Shown here piece by piece: positions 9,447 through 18,407 of a stretch of 64,000 nucleotides of DNA. The translations under genes and the position numbers were made by a program. The stretch covers positions 38,980 to 102,979 of the forward strand of contig NZ_WAEM01000008.1 in NCBI RefSeq assembly GCF_008806775.1. Reading direction: 5' to 3'. Source of the DNA: Flavobacterium luteum (GTDB taxonomy: Bacteria > Bacteroidota > Bacteroidia > Flavobacteriales > Flavobacteriaceae). Position 1 is the stretch's first letter; the number at the start of each line of letters is the position of its first letter. A model generated the notes under the pieces. The model had not been told where the DNA came from and ran no database searches. It worked only from the letters and a program-made list of their open reading frames with translations.

Positions 9447-9457
9447 TTTAGAGATTG

Positions 9458-9465
9458 TATATTTG
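9458..9465 (+). promoter_or_regulatory. -7 box of second beta-barrel gene
   Basis: TATATTTG in the same 11-mer ttgtatatttg as upstream of the first paralogue, again 22 nt before the ATG. Together with the terminator at 9411 it suggests that the second gene has its own promoter. Confidence 0.5.
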
Positions 9466-9487
9466 TAAAAATAAAACTCATTTTTTT

Positions 9488-9985
9488 ATGAAAAAAATTA
9501 TATATACGCTCCTTCTTTTTATATCGTTTTCATTTTTATCGCAAGCCCAAGAAATTGCAACAAATGCAATTGGAGTTCGAATAGGCAGTTACAACAGCTT
9601 TATAGGTGAACTTTCGTATCAAAGAGGACTTTCAGATAGTGATAGACTTGAAATTAATTTGGGTTTAAAAAGAAGTAATAAAGATATAGATTCTTATAAA
9701 TTTACGGCTCTTTACCAATGGGTTTGGTATATAGATAAACGATTTTATTGGTTTGCTGGCTTTGGTGCTGGCTTTGGTGTTTGGGAAAATGATGTAAAAA
9801 ATGATGCCTATAATGGAAATTTCCTTTTTGCGACTGGCGATATAGGCATTGAATATTCCTTTTGTGATACCCCATTAATACTGTCTTTAGATTACAGACC
9901 CGAAATGTATTTTAGCGATTATAAAGAAAAAAACAAAGATAATTTTAGAGGAAATATTGGATTAGGAATAAAGTATCGTTTCTAA
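9488..9985 (+). CDS. small outer-membrane beta-barrel protein (paralogue 2)
   Basis: A 165-residue paralogue of the preceding gene. The signal peptide is MKKIIYTLLLFISFSFLSQAQ. The mature part has the same strand pattern and landmarks: IGVRIGSYNSFIGELSYQR, FTALYQWVWYID, FAGFGAGFGVWEND, ATGDIGIEYSF, LSLDYRPEMYF and the terminal IGLGIKYRF. It lacks the Gly/Tyr/Asn-rich loop insertions found in paralogue 1. I chose the ATG at 9488; the longer in-frame start at 9455 would overlap the -7 box. The pair probably arose by tandem duplication that included the promoter. Confidence 0.85.
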   Translation: MKKIIYTLLLFISFSFLSQAQEIATNAIGVRIGSYNSFIGELSYQRGLSDSDRLEINLGLKRSNKDIDSYKFTALYQWVWYIDKRFYWFAGFGAGFGVWENDVKNDAYNGNFLFATGDIGIEYSFCDTPLILSLDYRPEMYFSDYKEKNKDNFRGNIGLGIKYRF

Positions 9986-9986
9986 A

Positions 9987-10451
9987 TTATTTGACAACTA
10001 ACTCTTTTTTTGAATTTATTTTTACAATAGTATACGGATAAATGTATTCGGGAAGTTTTGAATTTGAACTATTGGATTGTATTTCTTCAATTTCAACTAT
10101 AATTTTATCATTCGTTTCTATTATACTTTTTATAAGTATTGAAGATCCTGAAATTTCTTTTTCACCAAGATTCAAAATAATAAAATTACAAGTATTTATA
10201 TCCTCTTGTTTTATTTTTTTTCTCAAATTTGCATCACTTAGCAACATTTTTATTTCTCTTGGCTCTGAGAGAATTTCAAAAAAACGAATATGAGCTCCAC
10301 CATCTTGTTGCTCTGTTAGTACTTCATATAATTTTTGAGTTGTAGTTGTTTTTGTAACTGATTTGCATGAAAACAACAACAATAAAGAAAAAATGACTAG
10401 CATTCTCAAGACATAAATATTTTTAATAAAAGAGCTGTTATTAAACTTCAT
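9987..10451 (-). CDS. hypothetical lipoprotein
   Basis: A 154-residue protein with a lipoprotein signal: a hydrophobic run MLVIFSLLLLFSCKSVTK with a lipobox-like LLFSC. The true start could be the Met at residue 17 (10403 on the reverse strand) rather than the first ATG, because 16 polar residues would otherwise precede the hydrophobic core. The mature part has VLTEQQDGGAHIRFFEILSEP and INTCNFIILNLGEKEISGSS. I do not recognise a family. It begins 1 bp after the bshA stop codon and may be co-transcribed with it. It converges with the beta-barrel gene, with 1 bp between the stops. Confidence 0.7.
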   Translation of the reverse strand: MKFNNSSFIKNIYVLRMLVIFSLLLLFSCKSVTKTTTTQKLYEVLTEQQDGGAHIRFFEILSEPREIKMLLSDANLRKKIKQEDINTCNFIILNLGEKEISGSSILIKSIIETNDKIIVEIEEIQSNSSNSKLPEYIYPYTIVKINSKKELVVK

Positions 10452-10452
10452 T

Positions 10453-11616
10453 TTATATTTTCTTTTTACTTAAAACTGCTTTTTCTTTAGAATCTTCTAT
10501 AGCTTTATGGTAAATTGCTTCATACAATGGAAGGATGTTTTTGATGTCGAATTTCCGAGCTGTCTTTAATGCATTTTGCTTAAATTTATTTAGAATAGTA
10601 TCCTCTTTTAATATTTTTAATGCATTTGAAGCCATTTCATCAACATTACCAACATCACTTAAATATCCTGAAAAACCATCAAAATTTACTTCTGGTAAGC
10701 CACCCGAGTTACTAGAAATTACTGGAACACTACATGCCATCGCTTCAAGAGCTGCCAATCCGAAACTCTCGGTTTCTGAAGGCAATAAAAACAAATCAGA
10801 ATAACTCAAAATTCGGTCTATTTCATTACTGTTTCCAAAGAAAATAACTTTATCGGCAATTCCTAATTCATTACACAATCGCTCTGCCTTTTCTTTTTCG
10901 GGCCCATCGCCTACCATCAACAATTTTGCAGGTATCTTTTTTTGAATTTTGTTGAATATTTTAATGACATCAGGAATGCGTTTCACTTTTCTGAAATTAC
11001 TGATATGAGTTATAATGCGCTCCTCTTGTTTTGCTAAAACCGAACGATAACAAGGAATATCAGAATCTATTTTTTTAGTATCTAATTCTATAAAATTAGG
11101 GATTACAACTATTTCTTTTTTTATATCGAACAACTTTAACGTATTGTCTTTTAAACTCTGTGAAACTGAAGTTACTACGTCTGACTTATTAATACTAAAA
11201 GTTACTGCTGGCTTGTAAAAGGGGTGATTGCCCACTAAAGTAATATCAGTTCCGTGAAGTGTAGTTACCATTGGAATTTTGATTCCTTCTTCTTTCAGCA
11301 TTTGCTTGGCCATATATCCTGCATAAGCATGAGGAATGGCGTAATGAACGTGAAGCAACTCTATTTGATACAATTTGACCATGTCGACCAATTTACTTGA
11401 CAACGCCAATTCATAGGGTTGATAATGAAACAACGGATATTCAGGAACATTTACTTCATGGTAGTGCACATTTGCATTCAATAAAGCCAAACGAACAGGC
11501 TGACTGTAGGTAATAAAGTGAATTTCGTGTCCCCGCCTTGCCAATTCAAGACCAAGCTCGGTTGCTACAACTCCGCTACCTCCAAAAGTTGGATAACAAA
11601 CTATGGCTATTTTCAT
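10453..11616 (-). CDS. bshA: N-acetyl-alpha-D-glucosaminyl L-malate synthase (bacillithiol synthesis)
   Basis: A GT4-family glycosyltransferase of 387 residues. The N-terminus KIAIVCYPTFGGSGVVATEL, followed by GHEIHFITYSQPVRL, is characteristic of BshA, which joins UDP-GlcNAc and L-malate in the first step of bacillithiol synthesis. The HYAIPHAYAGYMAK segment and the C-terminal nucleotide-sugar motif PSETESFGLAALEAMACSVP (EX7E) are present. Bacillithiol is the low-molecular-weight thiol of many Firmicutes and Bacteroidota. Partner genes bshB and bshC are not in the window. Three cysteine-synthesis genes lie elsewhere in the window but not nearby. Confidence 0.93.
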   Translation of the reverse strand: MKIAIVCYPTFGGSGVVATELGLELARRGHEIHFITYSQPVRLALLNANVHYHEVNVPEYPLFHYQPYELALSSKLVDMVKLYQIELLHVHYAIPHAYAGYMAKQMLKEEGIKIPMVTTLHGTDITLVGNHPFYKPAVTFSINKSDVVTSVSQSLKDNTLKLFDIKKEIVVIPNFIELDTKKIDSDIPCYRSVLAKQEERIITHISNFRKVKRIPDVIKIFNKIQKKIPAKLLMVGDGPEKEKAERLCNELGIADKVIFFGNSNEIDRILSYSDLFLLPSETESFGLAALEAMACSVPVISSNSGGLPEVNFDGFSGYLSDVGNVDEMASNALKILKEDTILNKFKQNALKTARKFDIKNILPLYEAIYHKAIEDSKEKAVLSKKKI

Positions 11617-11710
11617 GTATAATTTTTAATAAACGAATTTAAGGAAATCAAAATGTTTTTTAGGAAAACTTACGTTAAAAAAAATAAAAGGTCTATGATT
11701 AGTTAAAAAA

Positions 11711-14692
11711 CTATTTCACAATTGCCTCATAAATCACTTTCTGAATATCTTCTCTAATGTTCTCTTTTGACAAAGTATTGGTAGCATTGGTACCTGGAAA
11801 AGTTCTGTTGGATAAAAACACATAAACAATCTCGGTTTCTGGATCAGCCCAAGTCATAGTTCCTGTAAACCCAGTATGTCCAAAACTAGTTAATGATGCA
11901 CAGCCACAAGTGGGTCCTGCAGCTCCAGGCTGTTGTGGTTTATCAAAACCAATTCCTCTTCTATTTCCTTCTGCACAGAAATAACAGGTATTAAAATCGG
12001 CAAATGTTTTTTCAGAAAAATACTGACGATTGCCGTAATTGCCTTTTTGCAAATACATTTGCATTATTTTAGCAACATCCATAGTATTAGAGAAAACACC
12101 TGCATGTCCGCCAACTCCGCCTTCCATGGCTGCCGCCATATCGTGTACATACCCTTGAAGCAATTGATGACGGAAATAGGTATCGATTTCAGTTGGAGGA
12201 ATAATGTATTTGTTGAATTTTCGTAACGGATTATAGGTGGTATTATTCATCCCTAATGAATTATAAAAATGCTCTTGAACTAAAATATCAAGGGTTTTAC
12301 CTGTAATTCTTTCCAGATATTCTTTTAAAATAATAAAGGTATAATCACTGTATTTGTATTCTTTTTTAAGTATTAACTTGCTATCAACAATTTTTTTCAT
12401 AATCGTATCATGATAATCATTTCTTAAAAAAAGACTATCGGCAACTTGTTTGGAAAATTGCTCATTTGCTACTTTGCTATAATATTTAGGCAAAGGAAAT
12501 TTTGAACTGTCAAGAGTGGCTTTATAAAAAGGAGTCCAAGCCTCAAAACGGGCATAATGAGATAATAACTCTTTAAACGAAATATCTTTTTTATCTGACT
12601 GATCAAAAATAGGAAGCATAGTACCTAAAGTAGTTTCCATAGTAACCTTTCCTTGATCGTATTGTTGCATTACATTTGGTAAAGTTGCAACGATTTTAGT
12701 CAATGAAGCAATATCATAAATATCTGAATTTACCACTTTTACTTTATTTTCATAGGTGTGATAACCAAAAGATTTTTGATAAATTACTTTTCCTTTTCTA
12801 GCCACTAAAACCTGAATTCCAGGGGTCATTTTTTGATTAATGGCTTTGTTTGCAAAATTGTCAATCTTGGATAAAACTTCACTGTTCATACCCACATTTT
12901 CAGGTATAGTAAATCCAAGTCGATTTAGTTTTTGTGTCGTTAAACCATCATTAATTTTAAAATTTGTATTTATAGAAACAGGCAATTTACCTTTGGCATC
13001 TATAGCGCCAAAAAGCAATTCGGCAGAAACGATTTGTGCTACATCGCTGTTTTGATACGATAGTACAACACCTTCTATTTCATCAAAATTTAAAATAGTA
13101 TTTAGTGCGTAGGGCTTTGTAAATACATCTAATATAACAATGTTGTTTTTTGCTAGCTCTTGCAACCAAAGTAATTCTGTATCTGTAAAGTCATATTTTT
13201 TCCAAGCTTTATCCGACTTATGAAAACCAACAATTACAGTGTCATAGTTTTTAAGTTTTACATTTAAACTATCTATATTTTCATCAAAAACTTCGGTAAC
13301 CTCAGTATATTTTTTTAAAGTAGTAACGAAAGAACTGTTTATATCATCTCCCAATTTAACATAAGCTATTTTGTTATTTTCTAAATTCTTAATGGGAAGA
13401 ATCTCATTTTTATTTTTTAAAACTGTTATTGCATTTTCATACAATTCATATTGCAAAGCATCATTAGCAGTTGTATTTAAATCCTTGTAAATGTTAGGAA
13501 CAGGTATGGGCTCATAATTATTCAATCCTACTTTATATTTGTATTTCAATATTTTTCTTACCGAATAGGCAAGTCTTTTCTCTGTAATTAAACTGTCTTG
13601 ATAAGCAATACATATCTTTTCTTTGGCAATAGGAACATTTTCGGCACAAAGTAGGATATCATTTCCAGCAAGAAAAGCTTCTAAATCAATTTCGCCAGGA
13701 TCTCTGAAATTTTTTGCAGCTTTCATATTCAAGGCATCCGTAAAAATAAGTCCTTTAAAGCCGAGTTGCATTTTTAAAATATCGGTAATTATAGTATGAG
13801 AAACGGATGACGGTAAATTTTCTTTAGGCTCTAAACTTGGCACATTCAAATGCGCTACCATTACAGATGCCAAACCTTCATCAAATAACTTTTTGTAAGG
13901 ATAAAACTCAATATCCTCCAATCGTTCTTTAGAAAAACTGATTGTTGGGAGCGCCGCATGAGAATCAATTTCGGTATCACCATGTCCTGGAAAATGTTTT
14001 CCTGTAGCTAATAAATTTAAACTTTGATACCCTCTCATTAAAGCTAAAGCACTTTCAGCCACATTTACTTTGTCTTCTCCAAAAGAGCGAAACCCAATAA
14101 TTGGATTTTTAGGATTGGTATTGATATCTAAAACAGGGGCAAAATTAAAATGTACTCCTACTCTTTTGCTTTGCTCACCCATTTGCACTCCAACTTTCTC
14201 AATCCATTTTTTATCTTTAATTGCACCAAGAGTCATATTCCAAGGGTAACGATAAGTAGAATCTAATCGCATACTTAAACCCCATTCGGCATCTATACCT
14301 ATGAGAAGTGGGATTTTGGATTTTGATTGAAATCGATTGGTTAATTTGGCTTGACGAACAGGTCCTCCTTGAAAAAATATTAATCCGCCAATTTTATAAT
14401 CTTGTATCAATTTATCAATAGAATTGATGTGAAGTGAATCTTTATTTGAATAGGCCGAAACCATAAACAATTGTCCAACTCTTTCATCAAAAGTCATTTT
14501 ATTGTAAACGCTATCTACCCATTTTTTTTGATTTTCAGAATCAAATCCGTAAGTATCATCAAAAACTGGTTTTATTATTGGAGCAATAACAACCTCTGGT
14601 GGTTTCGGAATTACCGTTTTAGGAGTAACACAACTTACAGTAAAAATATAAAGACAACTCAGAAGGAGTATTTTTATAATTGTATTTTTCAT
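11711..14692 (-). CDS. NagZ-like glycoside hydrolase family 3 / serine hydrolase fusion
   Basis: A two-enzyme fusion of about 993 residues. A lipoprotein-type signal (MKNTIIKILLLSCLYIFTVSC) comes first. The N-terminal half is GH3 beta-N-acetylglucosaminidase: PLLIGIDAEWGLSMRL, the NagZ motif GKHFPGHGDTEIDSH, and the nucleophile in GLIFTDALNMKAA. After a GH3 C-terminal-like region comes a class C beta-lactamase/DD-peptidase-like domain with SxxK in IASLTKIVATLPNVM, a YSD in place of YxN, and GHTGFTGTM in place of KTG. It probably trims cell-wall fragments at the outer membrane or in the periplasm. I chose the ATG at 14690-14692: the longer frame to 14770 would overlap the upstream gene and place 26 residues before the signal. 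Confidence 0.9.
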   Translation of the reverse strand: MKNTIIKILLLSCLYIFTVSCVTPKTVIPKPPEVVIAPIIKPVFDDTYGFDSENQKKWVDSVYNKMTFDERVGQLFMVSAYSNKDSLHINSIDKLIQDYKIGGLIFFQGGPVRQAKLTNRFQSKSKIPLLIGIDAEWGLSMRLDSTYRYPWNMTLGAIKDKKWIEKVGVQMGEQSKRVGVHFNFAPVLDINTNPKNPIIGFRSFGEDKVNVAESALALMRGYQSLNLLATGKHFPGHGDTEIDSHAALPTISFSKERLEDIEFYPYKKLFDEGLASVMVAHLNVPSLEPKENLPSSVSHTIITDILKMQLGFKGLIFTDALNMKAAKNFRDPGEIDLEAFLAGNDILLCAENVPIAKEKICIAYQDSLITEKRLAYSVRKILKYKYKVGLNNYEPIPVPNIYKDLNTTANDALQYELYENAITVLKNKNEILPIKNLENNKIAYVKLGDDINSSFVTTLKKYTEVTEVFDENIDSLNVKLKNYDTVIVGFHKSDKAWKKYDFTDTELLWLQELAKNNIVILDVFTKPYALNTILNFDEIEGVVLSYQNSDVAQIVSAELLFGAIDAKGKLPVSINTNFKINDGLTTQKLNRLGFTIPENVGMNSEVLSKIDNFANKAINQKMTPGIQVLVARKGKVIYQKSFGYHTYENKVKVVNSDIYDIASLTKIVATLPNVMQQYDQGKVTMETTLGTMLPIFDQSDKKDISFKELLSHYARFEAWTPFYKATLDSSKFPLPKYYSKVANEQFSKQVADSLFLRNDYHDTIMKKIVDSKLILKKEYKYSDYTFIILKEYLERITGKTLDILVQEHFYNSLGMNNTTYNPLRKFNKYIIPPTEIDTYFRHQLLQGYVHDMAAAMEGGVGGHAGVFSNTMDVAKIMQMYLQKGNYGNRQYFSEKTFADFNTCYFCAEGNRRGIGFDKPQQPGAAGPTCGCASLTSFGHTGFTGTMTWADPETEIVYVFLSNRTFPGTNATNTLSKENIREDIQKVIYEAIVK

Positions 14693-14705
14693 TCTCTTTT
14701 TATTA

Positions 14706-15188
14706 TTAAAAGAACCTGCTATGCCAGCTATCGCCTGCAGGAACTTCCCAATTTTCATTCCATTCCTCAATAGAATTGACTAAATTATTAAATACAATCG
14801 TGTTTTCGGTAACGGCTTTATCTTTAGCCATTTTTTTGAAATCTATTAACGTTTTATGCGCTACATGATCTCCAAGTTTAAAAGTTACATTCATTTTATC
14901 TAACAAATCGACATTGTAGTTTTTTTCTAAACTTTGAATAAATTGCACCGAAGCGTCTATAGAACAACCAGTTGCGTTTTGTACTTCTTGATTTACTGCT
15001 AAAATGATAAAACGATTGTATTTTAATTGGTAAGAAGCTTCAAGACTTGTGCCATGTGCAGCCCAATTTTGTAAAAATGATTGTAAGGCAACATCAATTT
15101 CAGTGATTTCCTCATCAGAGAATTTTCTGTTAGATTGATAGATCCAGATTTTTGATTCTAGTGGTAAATTTTCAAAAGGAACAAGCAT
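14706..15188 (-). CDS. conserved 160-residue protein of the FeS/MlaD cluster (often labelled 'ABC transporter ATPase')
   Basis: A 160-residue soluble protein with no signal peptide or membrane segment. It begins MLVPFENLPLESKIWIYQSN and contains WAAHGTSLEASYQLKYNRF and ATGCSIDASVQFIQSLE. I know this flavobacterial family under the name ABC transporter ATPase, but there is no Walker A, signature or Walker B motif, so that label is not supported. One conserved Cys lies next to a Ser (GCSID). It follows the CCG-type FeS gene by 21 bp and precedes the NagZ fusion by 13 bp, which points to an operon. The function is unknown. Confidence 0.8.
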   Translation of the reverse strand: MLVPFENLPLESKIWIYQSNRKFSDEEITEIDVALQSFLQNWAAHGTSLEASYQLKYNRFIILAVNQEVQNATGCSIDASVQFIQSLEKNYNVDLLDKMNVTFKLGDHVAHKTLIDFKKMAKDKAVTENTIVFNNLVNSIEEWNENWEVPAGDSWHSRFF

Positions 15189-15209
15189 GAGATTTAGGAT
15201 TTTTAGATT

Positions 15210-16001
15210 TTATAAATCTTGAGCATTAGCAATTAATTCAGCAATATCCATTACTTTGACATCGCTTTCTTTTTCTTTATTTTTAATCCCGTCGGTCATC
15301 ATAGTATTGCAAAACGGGCAACCTGCGGCAATAATATCTGGCTTGGTTTCGAGTGCATCTTCTGTTCTTTCGATATTAATTTCTTTGTTCCCAGCTTCTG
15401 CATCTTTAAACATTTGAGCACCACCAGCTCCGCAACACAATCCGTTGGCTCTTGAGCGTTTCATTTCTAGTAATTCGGCATCCAATTTCTGAATTAAATC
15501 TCTAGGAGCTTCATATATATTGTTAGCTCTTCCTAAATAACACGGATCGTGAAAAGTAATTCGCTTTCCTTTAAACTGTCCGCCTTCGATGGTTAATCGT
15601 CCTGTATCCAAAAGTGATTTAAGAAACTCGGTATGATGAATCACTTCATATTTGCCCCCCAATTCTGGATATTCGTTTTTTAAAGTATTAAAACAATGTG
15701 GACAAGCAGTAACAATTTTCTTAGCTTCATAAGCGTTTAAAACTTCAATATTCATCATAGCCTGCATTTGAAACAAAAATTCATTTCCGGCTCTTTTGGC
15801 AGGATCCCCAGTACAACTTTCTTCGGTTCCTAATACTGCAAAGGAAACATTGGATCTGTTTAAAATTCGAACAAATGCTTTGGTTATTTTTTTGGCTCTG
15901 TCATCAAAACTTCCTGCACAACCTACCCAAAACAAAACTTCGGGTTGCTTGCCTTGTGCCATCATTTCTGCCATTGTTGGCACGTTTATTACTTCTGACA
16001 T
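15210..16001 (-). CDS. CCG-domain FeS oxidoreductase subunit (HdrB/GlpC/LutA-like)
   Basis: A 263-residue soluble protein with two CCG-type cysteine clusters. The N-terminal set is in FWVGCAGSFDDRAKK and VTACPHCFNTLKNEYPELGG; the C-terminal set is in FHDPCYLGRAN, GLCCGAGGAQMF and AAGCPFCNTMMTDG. Such domains bind an unusual [4Fe-4S] centre and act in heterodisulfide reductase, glycerol-3-phosphate dehydrogenase and lactate oxidation complexes. It probably takes or gives electrons to the membrane FeS protein encoded 59 bp upstream. The dehydrogenase partner is not visible, so the substrate is unknown. A degenerate 7-bp repeat lies directly upstream of the start. Confidence 0.88.
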   Translation of the reverse strand: MSEVINVPTMAEMMAQGKQPEVLFWVGCAGSFDDRAKKITKAFVRILNRSNVSFAVLGTEESCTGDPAKRAGNEFLFQMQAMMNIEVLNAYEAKKIVTACPHCFNTLKNEYPELGGKYEVIHHTEFLKSLLDTGRLTIEGGQFKGKRITFHDPCYLGRANNIYEAPRDLIQKLDAELLEMKRSRANGLCCGAGGAQMFKDAEAGNKEINIERTEDALETKPDIIAAGCPFCNTMMTDGIKNKEKESDVKVMDIAELIANAQDL

Positions 16002-16010
16002 AATTTTTTT

Positions 16011-16045
16011 GTTTCAAGTTTCAAGTTCAAAGTTTCAAGTTTTAA
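16011..16045. repeat. degenerate 7-bp tandem repeat (GTTTCAA-type, 5 units)
   Basis: The units read GTTTCAA, GTTTCAA, GTTCAAA, GTTTCAA, GTTTTAA, in the gap between the two FeS genes and 9 bp upstream of the CCG gene start. The same 7-bp period occurs with different words at 36254 and 51235. Confidence 0.8.
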
Positions 16046-16060
16046 AACTTAAACTAAAAT

Positions 16061-17389
16061 TTACTCGTTCTTCCAATTCAATCGATCTTGCTGATTGTAA
16101 GGCCATGGGGCACCATTATTTTCTATATTGGTCATCATGGCATTTATAGGTTGTGGTGCTGCGCTTTGTTCCATTACTAAATATCTTCTCATATCCATAA
16201 TAATAGATAATGGACTTATATTTACTGGACATTCCTCAACACAAGCGTTACAAGAGGTACAAGCCCAAAGTTCTTCGGTTGTAATATAATCGTTGAGCAA
16301 CGTTTTATTGTCTGGCACAAAAACGCCTTTATTGGCATCGATATTTTTACCTACTTCCTCTAAACGATCTCTGGTATCCATCATAATTTTTCGAGGAGAC
16401 AATTTCTTACCCGTTATGTTTGCAGGACAGGAAGATTTACATCTACCACATTCGGTACACGTATAGGCATTTAACAATTGCACCCAATTTAAATCCATAA
16501 CATCACTAGCTCCAAATTTACTAGGTATTGCGTTTTTATCTATTGGTACTGTGGCGAATGGGTCGGCATTTGGATCCATCATTAATTTTACTTCTTTAGT
16601 AACTGAAGCCAAATTATCAAATTGTCCGTTTGGATTCAAATTAGCATAATAAGTGTTGGGAAAAGCCAAAAGAATATGCAGATGTTTAGAGAAATACAAA
16701 TAATTTAAAAAACACAAAATTCCAATAATGTGCAACCACCATACGAACCGTTCTATCATCATAACGGTAGTTTCTGGAATTCCGTTAAAAATTGGTTCAA
16801 TAAATTGAGATATTGGAAATGCTCCTGCTAATTCATAATGTCCAAAATTCAATAATTGTAAATGATAGTCAGAAGCATTCATTAAAAGAAATAAAGACAT
16901 CAATACAATTTCGAAATACAAAATATAATTGGCATCACTTTTAGGCCATCCTTTTAAATCTGAACTTACAAAGCGCTTGAGATTGATGACATTTCTTCTA
17001 ATTAAGAAAACAATAACAGCTACTAAAACTAAAAAGGCTAAAATTTCAAAAGAACCTATTAAAACATCATAGAAAACTCCTAGAAATGAAAACACACGAT
17101 GGGTTCCAAAAAGACCGTCGATAATAATTTCAAGTACTTCAATATTTATGATTACAAAACCTAAATAAACAATAACATGCAGTATTCCAGCAATTGGTCG
17201 CTTTATCATTTTAGATTGACCTAATGCAATCATAGCCATATTTGACCAACGTTGAGCAGAATTATCTGAACGATTTATGTCTTGACCTAATTTTATATTT
17301 CGAATGATTTTCTTGATATTAATCACAAAAAAGCTTATTCCAAAACTTAGAATTATTGCAAATAAAATAGTATCTAAATAGCTTATCAT
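16061..17389 (-). CDS. membrane-bound 4Fe-4S dicluster electron-transfer protein (HdrC/NarI-like)
   Basis: A 442-residue protein. The N-terminal half has about five transmembrane helices (for example ILFAIILSFGISFFVINI, GILHVIVYLGFVIINIEV and FEILAFLVLVAVIVFLI) and several His residues that could bind heme. The C-terminal part is a soluble ferredoxin-like domain with two [4Fe-4S] motifs: CTECGRCKSSCPANITG and CTSCNACVEECPVNISP. This layout suits an enzyme that passes electrons between the quinone pool and the CCG subunit encoded next. The start overlaps the stop of the MlaD-like gene by 4 bp, so the two are translationally coupled. Confidence 0.9.
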   Translation of the reverse strand: MISYLDTILFAIILSFGISFFVINIKKIIRNIKLGQDINRSDNSAQRWSNMAMIALGQSKMIKRPIAGILHVIVYLGFVIINIEVLEIIIDGLFGTHRVFSFLGVFYDVLIGSFEILAFLVLVAVIVFLIRRNVINLKRFVSSDLKGWPKSDANYILYFEIVLMSLFLLMNASDYHLQLLNFGHYELAGAFPISQFIEPIFNGIPETTVMMIERFVWWLHIIGILCFLNYLYFSKHLHILLAFPNTYYANLNPNGQFDNLASVTKEVKLMMDPNADPFATVPIDKNAIPSKFGASDVMDLNWVQLLNAYTCTECGRCKSSCPANITGKKLSPRKIMMDTRDRLEEVGKNIDANKGVFVPDNKTLLNDYITTEELWACTSCNACVEECPVNISPLSIIMDMRRYLVMEQSAAPQPINAMMTNIENNGAPWPYNQQDRLNWKNE

Positions 17390-18357
17390 TTGCTAGTTTT
17401 TTGCTTTGATATAGAATCGCTTACTGGAGTAACATATGGCTTGTTTTTCTTTCCAAATACAGAAACATTAATGTAACGTGTAGGATTTAATCGTACATCT
17501 TGCAATAATAATTCTAATTCTGTGGCTGTTTTACTAAAATTGTTGTACAATGCATCGTCTTTCATTAACTTACCAAATGTTCCTTTTCCAGACTGAACAT
17601 CTGCCATGATGCTGTTTACTTTTGACAAAGTGTTCTCTAAATTGTTAATAGTTTTTCCAATATTTGCTTTAGAAAGTGAATCGGAAATTTTACTAAAATC
17701 ATTAGATACTTTATTGAAATTAGTAACAATTCCTCCTATTTTTTCTTTGTTTTCATCCAGTATAATATTGACACTTTTTGAAGCTTTATTAAATTCGGTT
17801 AACGTATGGTTAAGATTTGAAATACTACTTTTTATATTTTCAGTCGTTTTTGCATCAAGAACTTTGTTCAGATTAGTTAAAAGCGAATCTGCACTAACTA
17901 TCATTTTTTCTGCTTTTTCTTGAAGTGGAGTTAGTTTCTCAGCAACAAGATCTGTTAATCCTGGTTTAATAGAACCCAGTAAAAATGATTCTGTTTCTGC
18001 TATCGATTTATCGGCTAAATTCGGAATGATTTGAATTTGCTTCCCACCAATTAATCCTGGCTCATAAATTTTTACAATACTCGATTTAGAAATAGGAAAA
18101 TCACTTTTTATAAGCAATTCTACAATTAGTTTTCCAGTAGTATTTTGAAGTTTTATGCTATTGACTTTGCCTACAACTAAACCATTTATGGTTACAGGAG
18201 CAGCATTTGCGAGACCTTCAACGTTTTGATATTCTACATAAAATGTTCTATAATTGGTAAATAAGTCTTTTCCTTTTAAGAAACCGTATCCCCAAATAAA
18301 TAATAAAATGGAGCCTATAACTAATATTGCGGTTTTAATTTCTCTTGATATTTTCAA
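17386..18357 (-). CDS. MlaD/MCE family lipid-transport protein
   Basis: A 323-residue protein with one N-terminal membrane anchor (TAILVIGSILLFIWGYGFLK), then an MCE domain (VEYQNVEGLANAAPVTINGL, VVGKVNSIKLQN, YEPGLIGGKQIQII). A long predicted coiled-coil region rich in Asn, Lys, Ser and Leu follows (about 140-280). MCE proteins bind phospholipids in the periplasm as part of Mla-type ABC systems that keep the outer membrane asymmetric. The ATPase and permease (MlaF, MlaE) are not in the window. It follows the amidase gene by 50 bp and overlaps the FeS gene by 4 bp. Confidence 0.9.
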   Translation of the reverse strand: MKISREIKTAILVIGSILLFIWGYGFLKGKDLFTNYRTFYVEYQNVEGLANAAPVTINGLVVGKVNSIKLQNTTGKLIVELLIKSDFPISKSSIVKIYEPGLIGGKQIQIIPNLADKSIAETESFLLGSIKPGLTDLVAEKLTPLQEKAEKMIVSADSLLTNLNKVLDAKTTENIKSSISNLNHTLTEFNKASKSVNIILDENKEKIGGIVTNFNKVSNDFSKISDSLSKANIGKTINNLENTLSKVNSIMADVQSGKGTFGKLMKDDALYNNFSKTATELELLLQDVRLNPTRYINVSVFGKKNKPYVTPVSDSISKQKTSK

Positions 18358-18407
18358 AATTTTTGTGATTTAAAGCAAATTTAAAATAAATTATCTGAAC
18401 TAAAGGA

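Noticed and set aside
14693..14770. Upstream in-frame start for the NagZ fusion
   Set aside because: It overlaps the upstream gene and puts 26 residues before the lipoprotein signal.
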